Shown one piece after another: positions 8,156-18,560 of a DNA stretch of 64,000 nucleotides. The number at the start of each line of letters is the position of its first letter. Position 1 is the first letter of the stretch. The DNA is taken from the NCBI GenBank assembly GCA_031285625.1, contig JAITVV010000095.1, positions 186,001-250,000 of the forward strand, given 5' to 3'. The notes beneath the pieces were generated by a model, which ran no database searches, was not told where the DNA came from, and saw only the letters and a program-made list of their open reading frames with translations. The translations under genes and the position numbers were made by a program. This DNA is from Prevotella sp. Lineage in GTDB: Bacteria > Bacteroidota > Bacteroidia > Bacteroidales > Dysgonomonadaceae.

Positions 8156-9763
8156 TTAATAGTTAGGGTTTTGACTAATATTCGAATTATTTTTCACTTC
8201 ACTGGACGGAATAGGTAAACAGCTATGGCGGTCTGCCTTGAAGTTGTTAAAATCAGGGTCGCGTGATTTTAATTCATCTATACCAGCCTGGTTGTCTAAT
8301 AATCCCCAGCGTTTGATATCACCCCAGCGATGTCCTTCGGTAGCCAGTTCGTGTACACGTTCCATTTGCAGTTGTTTGAGGAATGCATCTTTACCGGAGG
8401 CGGCAGCTGAATGGTTTACGGCCAATGCGGGCATATTCACCCTTGCCCTTACTGTATTTACATAACCTACTGCCGTAGATACACTACCACCTGATTCGAC
8501 AATACATTCTGCGTACATTAACAGTACATCGGCAAAACGGATAAGCCTTACATTTGTCTTATTATAGTAGTCATCGTAGTCACGATAATAATCTGCTCCA
8601 TATTTGCGGAAGAATACACGTCCTTTCCAGTTATCCAATCCCCATGTATCTACGTCAGGATTAGCATTGCCATTTTCTCCTGTTTTCTGGAATCCGCTAA
8701 GCCTTCCATAGATTCTGTCATTATTTGGGAAATCATTATGCATTTCTTCATAGAATGCTGTATACTTCAAGCGGATATCATAACCTCCGTTCACATCTTT
8801 TTCTTTCTTGAATTCTTCTATCAACCAAGGACGTAGTTCACCATCTGTCCAGCCTATACTTGGAGGAGCAAAAAACTTACCACGGTTGAGTCCTAAGTTC
8901 GGGTCTACATCATAGTCTCCATCTCCTGCAGGTGATCCGTAAATATCTGAATATTGGATTTCGAAAACCGATTCGATATTATTCTCATTACCATTGAAGT
9001 TGTCAAAATAATTTGTAGTCAATCCATAATATTTTCTTCCTTCACCTTCTACAAGCCAGTGCAAATCAGCCTTAGCTTCTTCCCATTTATGCATTTGCAT
9101 ATATACTTTTGCTCTGAAAGCATAAGCTGCACCTTTTGTTGCACGTCCTTTCTCGTCACCGGTCCATTCTTCAGGCAGGTATTTTACAGCTTCTGTAAAG
9201 TCTGCAATCGCCTGTTCGTAAACTTCGGTACCTGTATGTCCTTCAGGTCTCATTGCAGGAGTAGAAGGTTCCAGTATTATGGCAAGGCTTTTCTCATTAC
9301 TTCCCCATAACAATCCTAAGTAGTAATAATATAATCCTCTAAGGAAATGTGCCTGTGCCAATATTTGATTTTTGTTATTCTCGTCTTTGAATTCTATATC
9401 CGGTACATAATGCAATACCTGATTGGCACGGAATATAGCTCTGTAGCAAGCACCATAAGTGCCTGAGTTACCTTCTCCAAAATTATAATTATTGTAAGTA
9501 AACCTGGTCCATTCCTTTAGTTCTGCCCATGGACTCTCACTACATCCTTCATCAGATGTGAGGTCGAGCCTGAACCACATCCACCGGCTAAAAGTATCAG
9601 GTTTGTAAAAATAATTGTAAACTGCATTGATTCCGTTTTTAGCATCATTTTCTGTTTTCCAGAATGACTCAACCGTAGTTGTATTTGGATTTTCCACGTC
9701 TACATCACAGCCTGTGAGGAATAGTGCAGATAGGAAAAAGAATATATATATAATTTTTTTCAT
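8156..9763 (-). CDS. SusD/RagB family glycan-binding lipoprotein
   Basis: 535-residue surface lipoprotein that binds the target glycan and acts as the lid of the SusC transporter. It has a signal peptide with lipobox FLTGCDVDVENP, a TPR-like N-terminal part (LAQAHFLRGLYYYYLGLLWG) and the typical RagB/SusD C-terminus. Near the end ERVHELATEGHRWGDIKRWG and the final NISQNPNY match the family signature. The gene starts 19 bp after the SusC stop, as in nearly all sus-like pairs. The sugar specificity is not readable from the sequence. Confidence 0.96.
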   Translation of the reverse strand: MKKIIYIFFFLSALFLTGCDVDVENPNTTTVESFWKTENDAKNGINAVYNYFYKPDTFSRWMWFRLDLTSDEGCSESPWAELKEWTRFTYNNYNFGEGNSGTYGACYRAIFRANQVLHYVPDIEFKDENNKNQILAQAHFLRGLYYYYLGLLWGSNEKSLAIILEPSTPAMRPEGHTGTEVYEQAIADFTEAVKYLPEEWTGDEKGRATKGAAYAFRAKVYMQMHKWEEAKADLHWLVEGEGRKYYGLTTNYFDNFNGNENNIESVFEIQYSDIYGSPAGDGDYDVDPNLGLNRGKFFAPPSIGWTDGELRPWLIEEFKKEKDVNGGYDIRLKYTAFYEEMHNDFPNNDRIYGRLSGFQKTGENGNANPDVDTWGLDNWKGRVFFRKYGADYYRDYDDYYNKTNVRLIRFADVLLMYAECIVESGGSVSTAVGYVNTVRARVNMPALAVNHSAAASGKDAFLKQLQMERVHELATEGHRWGDIKRWGLLDNQAGIDELKSRDPDFNNFKADRHSCLPIPSSEVKNNSNISQNPNY

Positions 9764-9782
9764 TTTTGTAAGTATTTATATG

Positions 9783-12767
9783 TTAGAATGAAATCTGAGC
9801 CCCGAAAGTAATAGTACGAGGGTTTGGAAATGCTCCGCCATCATAACTTCTTTCCCAAAGGTTTCCGTTTAAGAATTCAGGATCGAGTCCTTTATATGAA
9901 GTAAATGTGATCAGGTTCTGCGCATTTACATATAAACGTGCACTATTGATTACTTTACCTAAAACCGATTTAGGAATATTGTAACCCAGAGCCATTTGTT
10001 TTACTTTCAGATAATTTCCGTTTTCTAACCAACGATCCTGATCGCCACGTACATTGCGTGAATCACCATAGATAGGGCGCGGATCTTTTGCATTTGGATT
10101 TTCCGGAGTCCAAGGATCATAGTCGGTACGGTAGTTCGAGTTATCATCGAAACGATCGTATGCGCTGCGAGGACCATTAAATATTTTGTGACCGAATGCG
10201 CCTCCCATTTGTACCTGAAAATCAAAATCTTTATAACGGAAACCAAGATCAATGCCCAATTCATATTTAGGCATATTTTCGCCACAATACTGACGGTCTG
10301 CATCTGTAATCTGTCCGTCATCATTAAAGTCTACATATTTAACGTCTCCCGGTTTTGCATCCGGCTGGATAAGTTTGCCTTCGCTGTTTTTATGAGCCTG
10401 AACTTCTTCTTCGGAACGGAAAAGGCCTGCAGTTTTTATCAGATACCATTGCCCTATAGATTCACCAACCTTAGATTTTGTATCCCATTGGTCAAATTCC
10501 TCCAAATCGTAACCGATCTTAGTTAATTTATTTTTAAGGAAAGAACCGTTGACACCTATGCTGTAATCCATATCTTTTCCGATATTGTCTTTCCATGTAG
10601 CAGCCAGTTCAAAACCTGTATTCCGGATAGAAGCGGAGTTAACCCAAGGATTTTCCCCACTGTGTCCTGTTGATAAAAGAACAGGCATGCGGGTTAAGAT
10701 ATCTGTAGAGTTCTTTATAAAGAAGTCTGCTGTAACTCCCAGTCTGTTTTTTAATAAAGAAGCATCAATTCCGGCATTAAACTGGGCCATTTCTTCCCAT
10801 TTCAGGTCTTTATTTACAAGGGCTGACTGTATCATACCACTTTGTGCCTTATCACCGAAAGCTACCTGAGGATATAAATTTATAAGCTCGATATAATCAT
10901 AGTATCCATTATTGGATGTACCCAGAACTCCATAATTGGCTCTGATCTTCAGATCATCTATCCACGAAACATTAAAGAATTTTTCGTTGCTGATACGCCA
11001 TCCTCCCGAGAATGAAGGGAAATATCCAACCCTGTAGTCCTTCGCAAATTTGGAAGACTCATCGCGTCGTACCGTTACACTGAGAAGATAACGATCGTCG
11101 AATGTATAATTAACGCGACCAAAAACAGAAAATAGTTTTGATTTTTCCAAATAGCTTCCTGTCTTGGCTCCCGATAGGGCAGCATCCAGCTGCTCGAAAT
11201 ATTCCGTACCGTTCATCAGAACGTCATTCTTAGTGCCCCATAGGCGTTCGTAGTTAGTATCCTGATAACTAACCCCCAGAACAGCACTTATATCATGTTT
11301 GCCAAATGTTTTGTTAAACTCTAAGGTATTGTCAAACACAAGGTTGTGCGACTGAGCCTGTCTGCGTGTCAATATAGACGGGTCATATGACTGATTGTAT
11401 GTCCAGTCACCTTCTTTGCGCAGATATTTATATTTATCGTTGCTATAGTCGAATCCGAAATTAAATCTGTACTTAAACATTTTAAGGACTTCCAGTTCGC
11501 TGAATGCATTTCCACGAATACGTAAGTTGCTGTTGCGTGTGTCTTCCAGATCTTCTTTAGCTACCGGGTTTACACCAAAGGTAACATCACGGTTACCGTC
11601 ACCGTATCCATATCCGCCTTTTGTATTATTCGGGTCATATACAGATATTGTAGGTAACATACGGTATACATCAATAATAGGGTTGGTATTCAGTTCATTC
11701 ACCCCAAAGTGGCTCAATACTATATTTTCACCTACACGGAACGTTACATGATCGCCAAAATTACGTGTCGAAGATGTGTTTGCTCTCAATGTAAAACGTT
11801 TACTATCGGCTCCGATTGTTGTACCTGAATTGCCTTGATAGTTAGCTGAAATAAAATAACGGCTGTTGTCAGCACCTCCTGAGAAAGAGATGTTGTGATC
11901 CTGTACGATACCTGTTTTGAACACTTCTTTCTGCCAATCAGTATTTCCATCAAAGTGGTTTGCAGGGGATTTCCCTGCATTTGTAAATGCCAGGTCGTTC
12001 AGTTTTATCCATTGGTCGCGGCCGGTCAGGTCGTATTTAGGCAGCCACTGAAGAGATAAGCGGGACGATACATCTATTTTCATGTCGCCCTTCTTACCTT
12101 GTTTGGTCGTGATAATGATAACTCCATTACCTGCACGTGAACCGTAGATAGCTGCTGCTGACGCATCTTTCAATACCTGCACGCTTTCGATGTCGTTGAA
12201 GTTGAAGTCGCGGTTACCACCCGATACCACCCCATCAACCACATATAGCGGATCCGAGTTTCCGAAAGTACCTGTACCACGGATTACGACTTTACCCTCG
12301 CTACCGGGATTACCTGCTGTGCGTACGTTCAAGCCAGGGAGCGTACCCAATGCATCCCCTATGGTCCCACTTACAATAGTGTTTTTCATCTGATTAGGAT
12401 TAAACACAGATACAGCTCCTGTAAGGTCAGCTTTTTTGATGGTCTGATAACCGATCACCACCACTTCCTCCAAGTGTCTGTCGTCTGTAGCTAGAGTCAC
12501 ATTTAGTGTAGGTTGCCCTGTGTACTCGATTTCCTGTGATGTCATCCCCACAAGGGAAAACACCAGAACCTGATTTTGTGACGCATTGATCGAATATACT
12601 CCATCAACATCGGTAATGGTACCTTTGGTTGTACCCTTGATGATGACGCTTACTCCGGGAAGAGGCTCGTTGGTATCATCCAACACTTTCCCTCTTACCT
12701 CTACATCCTGTCCATATGCAACTAATGAACAGACCGCAAATAGTAGAAATAAAATTCTCTTTAACAT
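9783..12767 (-). CDS. SusC/RagA family TonB-linked outer-membrane transporter
   Basis: 994-residue TonB-dependent importer of oligosaccharides across the outer membrane. After the signal peptide (ending VAYGQ) it has a carboxypeptidase-D regulatory-like domain (VRGKVLDDTNEPLPGVSV to LVGMTSQEIEY). The TonB box region EEVVVIGYQ follows, then a plug with the SusC signature LYVVDGVV and SVQVLKDASAAAIYGSRAGNG. The remainder is a 22-strand barrel ending in ITFGAQISF with a terminal aromatic residue. It heads the PUL transcript, with SusD 19 bp downstream. Transcription likely starts at the TACTTTTG box at 12941-12948, giving a 5' leader of roughly 165 nt. Confidence 0.97.
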   Translation of the reverse strand: MLKRILFLLFAVCSLVAYGQDVEVRGKVLDDTNEPLPGVSVIIKGTTKGTITDVDGVYSINASQNQVLVFSLVGMTSQEIEYTGQPTLNVTLATDDRHLEEVVVIGYQTIKKADLTGAVSVFNPNQMKNTIVSGTIGDALGTLPGLNVRTAGNPGSEGKVVIRGTGTFGNSDPLYVVDGVVSGGNRDFNFNDIESVQVLKDASAAAIYGSRAGNGVIIITTKQGKKGDMKIDVSSRLSLQWLPKYDLTGRDQWIKLNDLAFTNAGKSPANHFDGNTDWQKEVFKTGIVQDHNISFSGGADNSRYFISANYQGNSGTTIGADSKRFTLRANTSSTRNFGDHVTFRVGENIVLSHFGVNELNTNPIIDVYRMLPTISVYDPNNTKGGYGYGDGNRDVTFGVNPVAKEDLEDTRNSNLRIRGNAFSELEVLKMFKYRFNFGFDYSNDKYKYLRKEGDWTYNQSYDPSILTRRQAQSHNLVFDNTLEFNKTFGKHDISAVLGVSYQDTNYERLWGTKNDVLMNGTEYFEQLDAALSGAKTGSYLEKSKLFSVFGRVNYTFDDRYLLSVTVRRDESSKFAKDYRVGYFPSFSGGWRISNEKFFNVSWIDDLKIRANYGVLGTSNNGYYDYIELINLYPQVAFGDKAQSGMIQSALVNKDLKWEEMAQFNAGIDASLLKNRLGVTADFFIKNSTDILTRMPVLLSTGHSGENPWVNSASIRNTGFELAATWKDNIGKDMDYSIGVNGSFLKNKLTKIGYDLEEFDQWDTKSKVGESIGQWYLIKTAGLFRSEEEVQAHKNSEGKLIQPDAKPGDVKYVDFNDDGQITDADRQYCGENMPKYELGIDLGFRYKDFDFQVQMGGAFGHKIFNGPRSAYDRFDDNSNYRTDYDPWTPENPNAKDPRPIYGDSRNVRGDQDRWLENGNYLKVKQMALGYNIPKSVLGKVINSARLYVNAQNLITFTSYKGLDPEFLNGNLWERSYDGGAFPNPRTITFGAQISF

Positions 12768-12940
12768 GTTTCTAGATTTTGGTTGTTATAATAGGTTAAC
12801 TAATTATTTATGTTTAGAATAAATAATGATTAATTTCCCGCAATTTATTTTTGTATAGATTTTTGAAGTATTATATTCATACTATGGTATTAGTTCAGAT
12901 CAAATCAAAGGTTACATGCAAGTATTCCTTTTTCTTTAGC

Positions 12941-12969
12941 CAAAAGTAATATGAGTAACCAAAGCCAAA
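12941..12969 (-). promoter_or_regulatory. Predicted susC promoter (TTTG-N17-TACTTTTG)
   Basis: Read on the minus strand, TTTG (12969-12966) is followed after 17 nt by TACTTTTG (12948-12941). This fits the Bacteroidota sigma-ABfr pattern TTTG/TAnnTTTG, though the spacer is slightly short. It leads towards SusC. An inverted copy of the 8-mer lies at 12973-12980. The T/A-rich boxes GGTAAAAAA (12981) and AGTAAAAAT (12992) lie just upstream of the -33 element, where an activator would bind. Confidence 0.55.
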
Positions 12970-13023
12970 GAGTACTTTTGGGTAAAAAAAGAGTAAAAAT
13001 AAGTACAGGAGCTGAAACGCCTG

Positions 13024-13058
13024 TTTTTTACCATTAATTGACTATTTTTTACCATAAA
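13024..13058 (+). promoter_or_regulatory. Direct repeat, candidate HTCS operator
   Basis: TTTTTTACCATTAA (13024-13037) and TTTTTTACCATAAA (13045-13058) match at 13 of 14 positions and repeat with a 21-bp period, two helical turns. A related half-site, GGTAAAAAA, occurs inverted at 12981-12989. The site lies in the 332-bp divergent region between the SusC and HTCS genes. AraC-type output domains bind such phased direct repeats, so this is a candidate site for the HTCS itself. Confidence 0.5.
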
Positions 13059-13099
13059 ATATGAATCCTGAAAATAGAATATCATATAACTTTACGCTT

Positions 13100-16000
13100 A
13101 TGAAAAGCATAAGACTACTTTTTACCTTTTTTTTACTCATATTTTGCACCTCAAATCTTTTATCACAGGAAAATTCCAATTTCCATTTCAAAAAGATCCA
13201 GGTAGATGACGGGTTGTCCGAAAGTGCAATATATTGTATTATGCAGGACATGAAAGGTTTTATGTGGTTTGGTACCAAAGACGGGCTGAACAGGTACGAT
13301 GGTTATAATTTCCGCATATTCAGGAATAATCCACATAATACACAGTCGATAGGCAACAATTTTATCCGCTGTATAGCCGAGGGAGGTACCAATACATTAT
13401 ATATAGGAACAGATGCCGGACTGTATATAATGAATACGATAGATGAAAGTTTTAGTAAAGTAACCATGAAAACCGATAAGGGAATTGATGTGACCTCTGC
13501 TGTGAATGCTTTACATGTAGATAAAAATGGTAATGTATGGATCGGTAGTATGACACAGGGGATATTTATATATAATCCTAAAGGTCAGGTGCTAAAAGCC
13601 GTGGAGCTGGAAAAATACCATCTGGGACAAAATGCGGCATGGTCTATCATCAGTGATAAGTCGGGAACCATCTGGGTAGGAACCCGCCTGGGGCTACTCA
13701 GGTATAATGCTAATACAGAAAAGCTGGAGGCTATAGAAGGTATGTTCAGCACACAGGATAATTCCAAGCACGAAATACTATGCATACTCGATGACGATAA
13801 AGGTAATCTGTGGCTGGGAACATGGGATGATGGGATGCGACTGTACAATAAGCAAACAAATGAATATATCTCATTATATGGATTAGATTCCAGATCATAT
13901 TATATCACACATGTACGCTCTATATTTCAATATACGGATAAATCCCTGCTTATCGGTTCTGATGATGGTCTGTACCTGTTCGATCTGGAGAAAGAAATCA
14001 TCAAGCGGGTAGATGTGCCACAACTAACCCACAGCCTCAGCGACCAGAATATATATTCCATAGCCAAGGACAGGGAAAATGGTATCTGGATAGGTACATA
14101 CTTTGGCGGGGTCAACTATCTGAACACTTCGCTGATAAATATAGAAACATATTATCCCGATGTGGTACATGGCCTGCTGTCGGGTAAGGCTGTGAGCCAG
14201 TTTTGCGAAGATGATGCAGGCAATATATGGATTGCTACCGAAGATGGTGGTGTCAACTTTTTTGATACAAAAACGAAAAAGATAACCCAGCCTATACAGA
14301 CAACGTATCATAATACGCATGCTTTACTCTTTGATAACGAGAACCTGTGGATTGGTACATTTTCACGGGGGATTGATGTTTACAATACGCGTACAAAGTC
14401 GCTTATCAATCTTCGCAATAGCGCCAAAGATGAAAACACACTGAATGACGATTGTATTTTTTCACTCTATAAAACGAAGAAAGGAGATATCTATGCCGGA
14501 ACTCCGGTTGGGTTGAATAAATATAACCGGAATGATAACAGCTTTACCCGCATAACAGAAGCCAACGGATTTATTTATGATATGAAGGAGGATGATTATG
14601 GTAATCTCTGGGTAGCTACATATGGCTTGGGTGCATTGAGGCTGGATATAAAAAATAATAAATGGATAAATTACGATACTATACAGAGCCGAAACAACCC
14701 GATTGTAGGCAGTAAACTGACTGGTATATACATCGATAATAAGAAAAGAGTGATATTTTCGAGTGAAGGACGTGGTATCTTTATCTATGACTACAAAACC
14801 GATAACTTCAAGAATATATCGGAAGTAGACGGACTGCCGAATAATGTGATTTACGGTGTGCTCGACGATCCGTTTGGTAACCTGTGGATTAGCAGCAATA
14901 AGGGGCTGGTCTGTTTCGATACATCCAATCCTAGAGATTTTAAACTGTATAATAAGGCCGATGGATTACAGAGTAACCAGTTTAACTACAAGTCGAGCTA
15001 TAAAACCCGTGATGGCAAATTCTACTTCGGGGGTATAAACGGATTCAACAGTTTTTTTCCAAAAGACCTGAGCGAGAGCAAGAATCGCATTGTACCATCT
15101 ATTGAGATAACACAAATAAACCTTCTGGACAACTCTGACCCTGAACTCGAAAAAGAAATACAGACCAATCTGAATAAAAAAGAACAGATAGAACTACCAT
15201 ATAACAAATCGTCATTTACCATCTCTTATGTGAGCCTTAGCTATATATCGCAGGCAAAGAACCAGTATGCCTATAAGCTGGAAGGGGTGGATACGGAATG
15301 GAACTATGCAGGGAATAATAAAAGTGTTACCTATGTGAGCCTCTCGCCGGGTAAATACTTATTTAAAGTAAAAGCCTCAAATAACGATGGTCTGTGGAAC
15401 GATCAGGGAACGGAGATAGAGATTGAGATACTCCCTCCGTTCTGGCTATCATTACCTGCCAAGATGTTTTATTTACTTATAAATCTGCTGATTGTGTATT
15501 TTATTGCATCATATTATCTAAAGAAGACGAAACAGAAACAACAGCAGCAGTTAGAAAACTTCAAGACAGAGCAGGAAACGCTTGCCTTCAAGTCTAAGAT
15601 AGAATTCTTTACCACTATTGCACACGAAATACGTACGCCGTTGAGCCTTATCAGCGCTCCGTTGGAGGAAGTGATTTCGTCAGGAGAGGGTAGTAATCAA
15701 ACACATCAGAACCTGTCTATTATAGAAAAAAATTGTGACAGGCTGACCATACTTATTAATCAGTTGTTAGACTTCCGTAAGATGGATTCGACAAAATATA
15801 TTGTCAATCCTGAGATAATCGACCTGAGAAACCATATCAACGAATTGTTTGAACGGTTTAAAAAAACGGCTCAGAATAAGAAGATAGACTTTGATTTGCA
15901 AATGCCTGCCGATGGTGACTTTGTAGTAGTATCGGACGAGGATGCACTGACCAAGATTATTGGCAACCTGCTTACCAATGCACTGAAGTTCACAAAAGAT

Positions 16001-17098
16001 AAGATCGTCCTCAAACTGGAACTGAACAGTGACAAATCGTACTCGGTGAGCGTAGAGGATAACGGAAGGGGTATTGCCGATAATCACAAAGACCTGATTT
16101 TTGACCCTTTCTATCAGGTACAGAAAGACGATGGAAATGTTGGCACGGGAATAGGTCTGTCACTGGTAAAACACCTGACAGAAATACTGAAAGCAAAAAT
16201 AGAAGTAAAGAACGGAGACAAAGGGGGAACAATTTTTACATTCACATTCTCCGATATTCCAAAGGACATGCCGCGAAAGAAGGAAGAAACAGACGGAGAT
16301 CTGTATTCGGAAAATATAGTATCTGCAAGGGACAAAAAAGAGATGATACTTGTAGTAGACGATAATCCGGAAATGATCCTGTTTATAAAGAACTGCATCC
16401 AGAATCAATATTCAGTGGATACGGCACTGGATGCCTCAGAAGCGTTATCACTGATGGAAGAAAAGAGTTACGATCTCATTATATCCGATATTATGATGCC
16501 GGGTATAGATGGCATATCTTTTACGAAGAAGGTGAGGGCAGATATCAATTATAGTCATATACCTGTCATATTACTATCAGCCAAAACAGAGAATACAGCA
16601 AAGGTAGAAGGTCTGCAATCGGGTGCAGATGTATTTATTGAAAAGCCGTTTTCTACATCATATCTCAAAGCACAGATTTCGAGTCTGTTGGAAAATAGAA
16701 GAGCCATGCTGGACGCATTCAACCGTTCGCCAATGGCATCCTATTCGGCTTTGGCAACCAATAAAGGCGATGAGGCATTCCTCAACAGGCTGAATGAAGA
16801 AATAGAGAAACACATTTCTGATGAAACTTTCTCGGTGGAGTCGCTTACTGATATACTCAGTATCAGCCGTTCTAACCTGCAACGAAAACTGAAAGGCATC
16901 AGTGGTGTTACTCCAGGTGATTACTTGCGTAACTACCGCCTGAAAAGAGCCTGTAAGTTATTGCTCGAAACCGATATGCGGATTAATGAGGTAGCTTTTT
17001 ATGTAGGGTTCAACTCAGCGTCTTATTTTACAAAAGCTTTTTATAAGTGCTATCAGATGTCGCCTAAGGAGTTTGTAAATAAGATGGGGAAAAATTGA
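13100..17098 (+). CDS. Hybrid two-component system sensor/regulator (HTCS)
   Basis: One-protein sensor and activator of the adjacent PUL, about 1332 residues. I choose ATG 13100 because it begins directly with a signal peptide (MKSIRLLFTFFLLIF). The ATG at 13061 would add 13 hydrophilic residues. The periplasmic half holds two reg_prop beta-propellers, with repeated short IWIGT and LWIG motifs, and a Y_Y_Y domain. One membrane segment lies near residue 790 (FYLLINLLIVYFIASYYL). Inside the cell there is a HisKA box with the phospho-His (TIAHEIRTPLSL), an HATPase (DNGRGI, GTGIGLSL), a receiver with SDIMMPGIDG (phospho-Asp) and EKPF (Lys), and a C-terminal AraC-type HTH. Such proteins sense oligosaccharides liberated from the target glycan. 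Confidence 0.96.
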   Translation: MKSIRLLFTFFLLIFCTSNLLSQENSNFHFKKIQVDDGLSESAIYCIMQDMKGFMWFGTKDGLNRYDGYNFRIFRNNPHNTQSIGNNFIRCIAEGGTNTLYIGTDAGLYIMNTIDESFSKVTMKTDKGIDVTSAVNALHVDKNGNVWIGSMTQGIFIYNPKGQVLKAVELEKYHLGQNAAWSIISDKSGTIWVGTRLGLLRYNANTEKLEAIEGMFSTQDNSKHEILCILDDDKGNLWLGTWDDGMRLYNKQTNEYISLYGLDSRSYYITHVRSIFQYTDKSLLIGSDDGLYLFDLEKEIIKRVDVPQLTHSLSDQNIYSIAKDRENGIWIGTYFGGVNYLNTSLINIETYYPDVVHGLLSGKAVSQFCEDDAGNIWIATEDGGVNFFDTKTKKITQPIQTTYHNTHALLFDNENLWIGTFSRGIDVYNTRTKSLINLRNSAKDENTLNDDCIFSLYKTKKGDIYAGTPVGLNKYNRNDNSFTRITEANGFIYDMKEDDYGNLWVATYGLGALRLDIKNNKWINYDTIQSRNNPIVGSKLTGIYIDNKKRVIFSSEGRGIFIYDYKTDNFKNISEVDGLPNNVIYGVLDDPFGNLWISSNKGLVCFDTSNPRDFKLYNKADGLQSNQFNYKSSYKTRDGKFYFGGINGFNSFFPKDLSESKNRIVPSIEITQINLLDNSDPELEKEIQTNLNKKEQIELPYNKSSFTISYVSLSYISQAKNQYAYKLEGVDTEWNYAGNNKSVTYVSLSPGKYLFKVKASNNDGLWNDQGTEIEIEILPPFWLSLPAKMFYLLINLLIVYFIASYYLKKTKQKQQQQLENFKTEQETLAFKSKIEFFTTIAHEIRTPLSLISAPLEEVISSGEGSNQTHQNLSIIEKNCDRLTILINQLLDFRKMDSTKYIVNPEIIDLRNHINELFERFKKTAQNKKIDFDLQMPADGDFVVVSDEDALTKIIGNLLTNALKFTKDKIVLKLELNSDKSYSVSVEDNGRGIADNHKDLIFDPFYQVQKDDGNVGTGIGLSLVKHLTEILKAKIEVKNGDKGGTIFTFTFSDIPKDMPRKKEETDGDLYSENIVSARDKKEMILVVDDNPEMILFIKNCIQNQYSVDTALDASEALSLMEEKSYDLIISDIMMPGIDGISFTKKVRADINYSHIPVILLSAKTENTAKVEGLQSGADVFIEKPFSTSYLKAQISSLLENRRAMLDAFNRSPMASYSALATNKGDEAFLNRLNEEIEKHISDETFSVESLTDILSISRSNLQRKLKGISGVTPGDYLRNYRLKRACKLLLETDMRINEVAFYVGFNSASYFTKAFYKCYQMSPKEFVNKMGKN

Positions 17099-17263
17099 GA
17101 TTTCCTTACATAAAAAGTCATATATTAAGTTTGACTACTTACTTATATCCAGTAACTTATCTTGTTTAATATCTTCGAAAAGTCATATACCAATGACCAG
17201 ACCTAACTTTTAATGCCCATATTTCTTACTTTTATAAAACATTTTATGTTTTAACATTCTTTA

Positions 17264-17291
17264 TTGTGAATTTGTCCTTCAGATACTTTTG
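17264..17291 (+). promoter_or_regulatory. Predicted promoter of the C10 protease operon
   Basis: TACTTTTG at 17284-17291 matches TAnnTTTG. TTG at 17264-17266 lies 17 nt upstream as a weak -33 element. The start codon is 43 nt downstream of the box. Confidence 0.45.
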
Positions 17292-17333
17292 TTCACATAG
17301 TTTTACAAGCAACGATTCTAATAAATACATTTC

Positions 17334-18548
17334 ATGAAAAAAACACTAAACAAAGTTCTGTTATTATTTATTTCCATGTTGGTATTATCTGCATGTCAGA
17401 ATGAAGATAGTCCGGCACCTGAGATAAAAGAGAAAGATAGCTTTGTCGGAATCGAAGATATCACACAATTGGTTTCACAAATACAGTTGCCTGTAGAAGG
17501 TACTAAAGGAACAAAAGTATATAAGAATAAAGAAATAAGTAATATTATGCCTGTTGAGGGAAAAGCAGATAATAAAGCTTCGTTCTATATTGTGAATTAT
17601 GAGGATGGAGGCTTTATTGTTATGTCTGCCGACAACAGGATAAATCCTGTATTGGCTTACTCTGATTCGGGAGAATTGCCATTATATGAGGAGCTTCCCT
17701 CAGGACTGGTAGGGTGGATGGAAGAGACCTCTGCATATGTGGATGAGGTAAAGGCTTCGGATATGGAACAGAGCGGTAATGTTGCGGATGCGTGGAAACC
17801 TCAGGCTATACAGCGATTGATTGGCGGTGGTGATAATGAAGGAATAGACCGTAATGAGGATGGATGCCAGAATACGGAGAAAGAAGTGTTACCATTGATG
17901 AGCACCATTTGGGGACAATGGTCTGGTTATAACGATCTCGTTAACTCGAATATATATTGTAGTAAATCCTCAAATGGAAAACCTCCTGCCGGGTGTGTGG
18001 CTATTGCTCTTGCACAGATCATGAAATATCATGAATATCCCAAAACTTATAATTGGGTTAATATGAATAGATATAATGGGGGAAGTGAAACTGCCCGGTT
18101 AATAAGGGATATAGGCATCGCAGTGGGGATGGATTACGGATGCGATGGATCATTTGCCAAAAATACTGATGCAGTGAATGCTTTGAAAAATACATTTAAA
18201 TACAGTTCAGCTATCTTAAGTGATTTTGATATCGACAAGGTTGTTGCTGAATTGAATGCTAAAAGACCTGTTTATCTCACTGGTGGGAGTAAAGAATATT
18301 TCATTATATTTCCGTACTCTGATAATGGACATGCTTGGGTATGTGACGGGTACAGACGTGTTTGGGATTGCCAGTACGATAGATATGGTAATTTTAACGG
18401 TACTATTATTATGACTACATATCTTCGTATGAATTGGGGATGGAGTAGTTATTCCTTGAATAATGCATGGTTTGGATATAATGAGTGGAAGGTTGATGGC
18501 AAGGATTATACCTATAAGAAAAAAATGATATACAATATTAAACCATAA
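17334..18548 (+). CDS. C10 (streptopain/SpeB-type) cysteine protease lipoprotein
   Basis: 404-residue lipoprotein (lipobox LVLSACQN). A prodomain of about 170 residues contains the Spi/streptopain pattern SFYIVNYEDGGFIVMSADNR. The peptidase C10 domain follows. The catalytic Cys is in PAGCVAIALAQIMKYH (C221), and the catalytic His is in GHAWVCDGY (H333). A WGW segment near residue 367 completes the active-site region. Family members are papain-fold proteases that need prodomain removal. The mature enzyme is probably anchored to the outer membrane and may face outwards. It leads an apparent operon with two small lipoproteins (12 bp and 1 bp spacing) that could be inhibitors or partners. Confidence 0.93.
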   Translation: MKKTLNKVLLLFISMLVLSACQNEDSPAPEIKEKDSFVGIEDITQLVSQIQLPVEGTKGTKVYKNKEISNIMPVEGKADNKASFYIVNYEDGGFIVMSADNRINPVLAYSDSGELPLYEELPSGLVGWMEETSAYVDEVKASDMEQSGNVADAWKPQAIQRLIGGGDNEGIDRNEDGCQNTEKEVLPLMSTIWGQWSGYNDLVNSNIYCSKSSNGKPPAGCVAIALAQIMKYHEYPKTYNWVNMNRYNGGSETARLIRDIGIAVGMDYGCDGSFAKNTDAVNALKNTFKYSSAILSDFDIDKVVAELNAKRPVYLTGGSKEYFIIFPYSDNGHAWVCDGYRRVWDCQYDRYGNFNGTIIMTTYLRMNWGWSSYSLNNAWFGYNEWKVDGKDYTYKKKMIYNIKP

Positions 18549-18560
18549 AAATATATAGGG

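Noticed and set aside
13061-13099. Alternative upstream start of the HTCS
   Set aside because: It would put 13 hydrophilic residues before a clean signal peptide and begins directly at the direct repeat.
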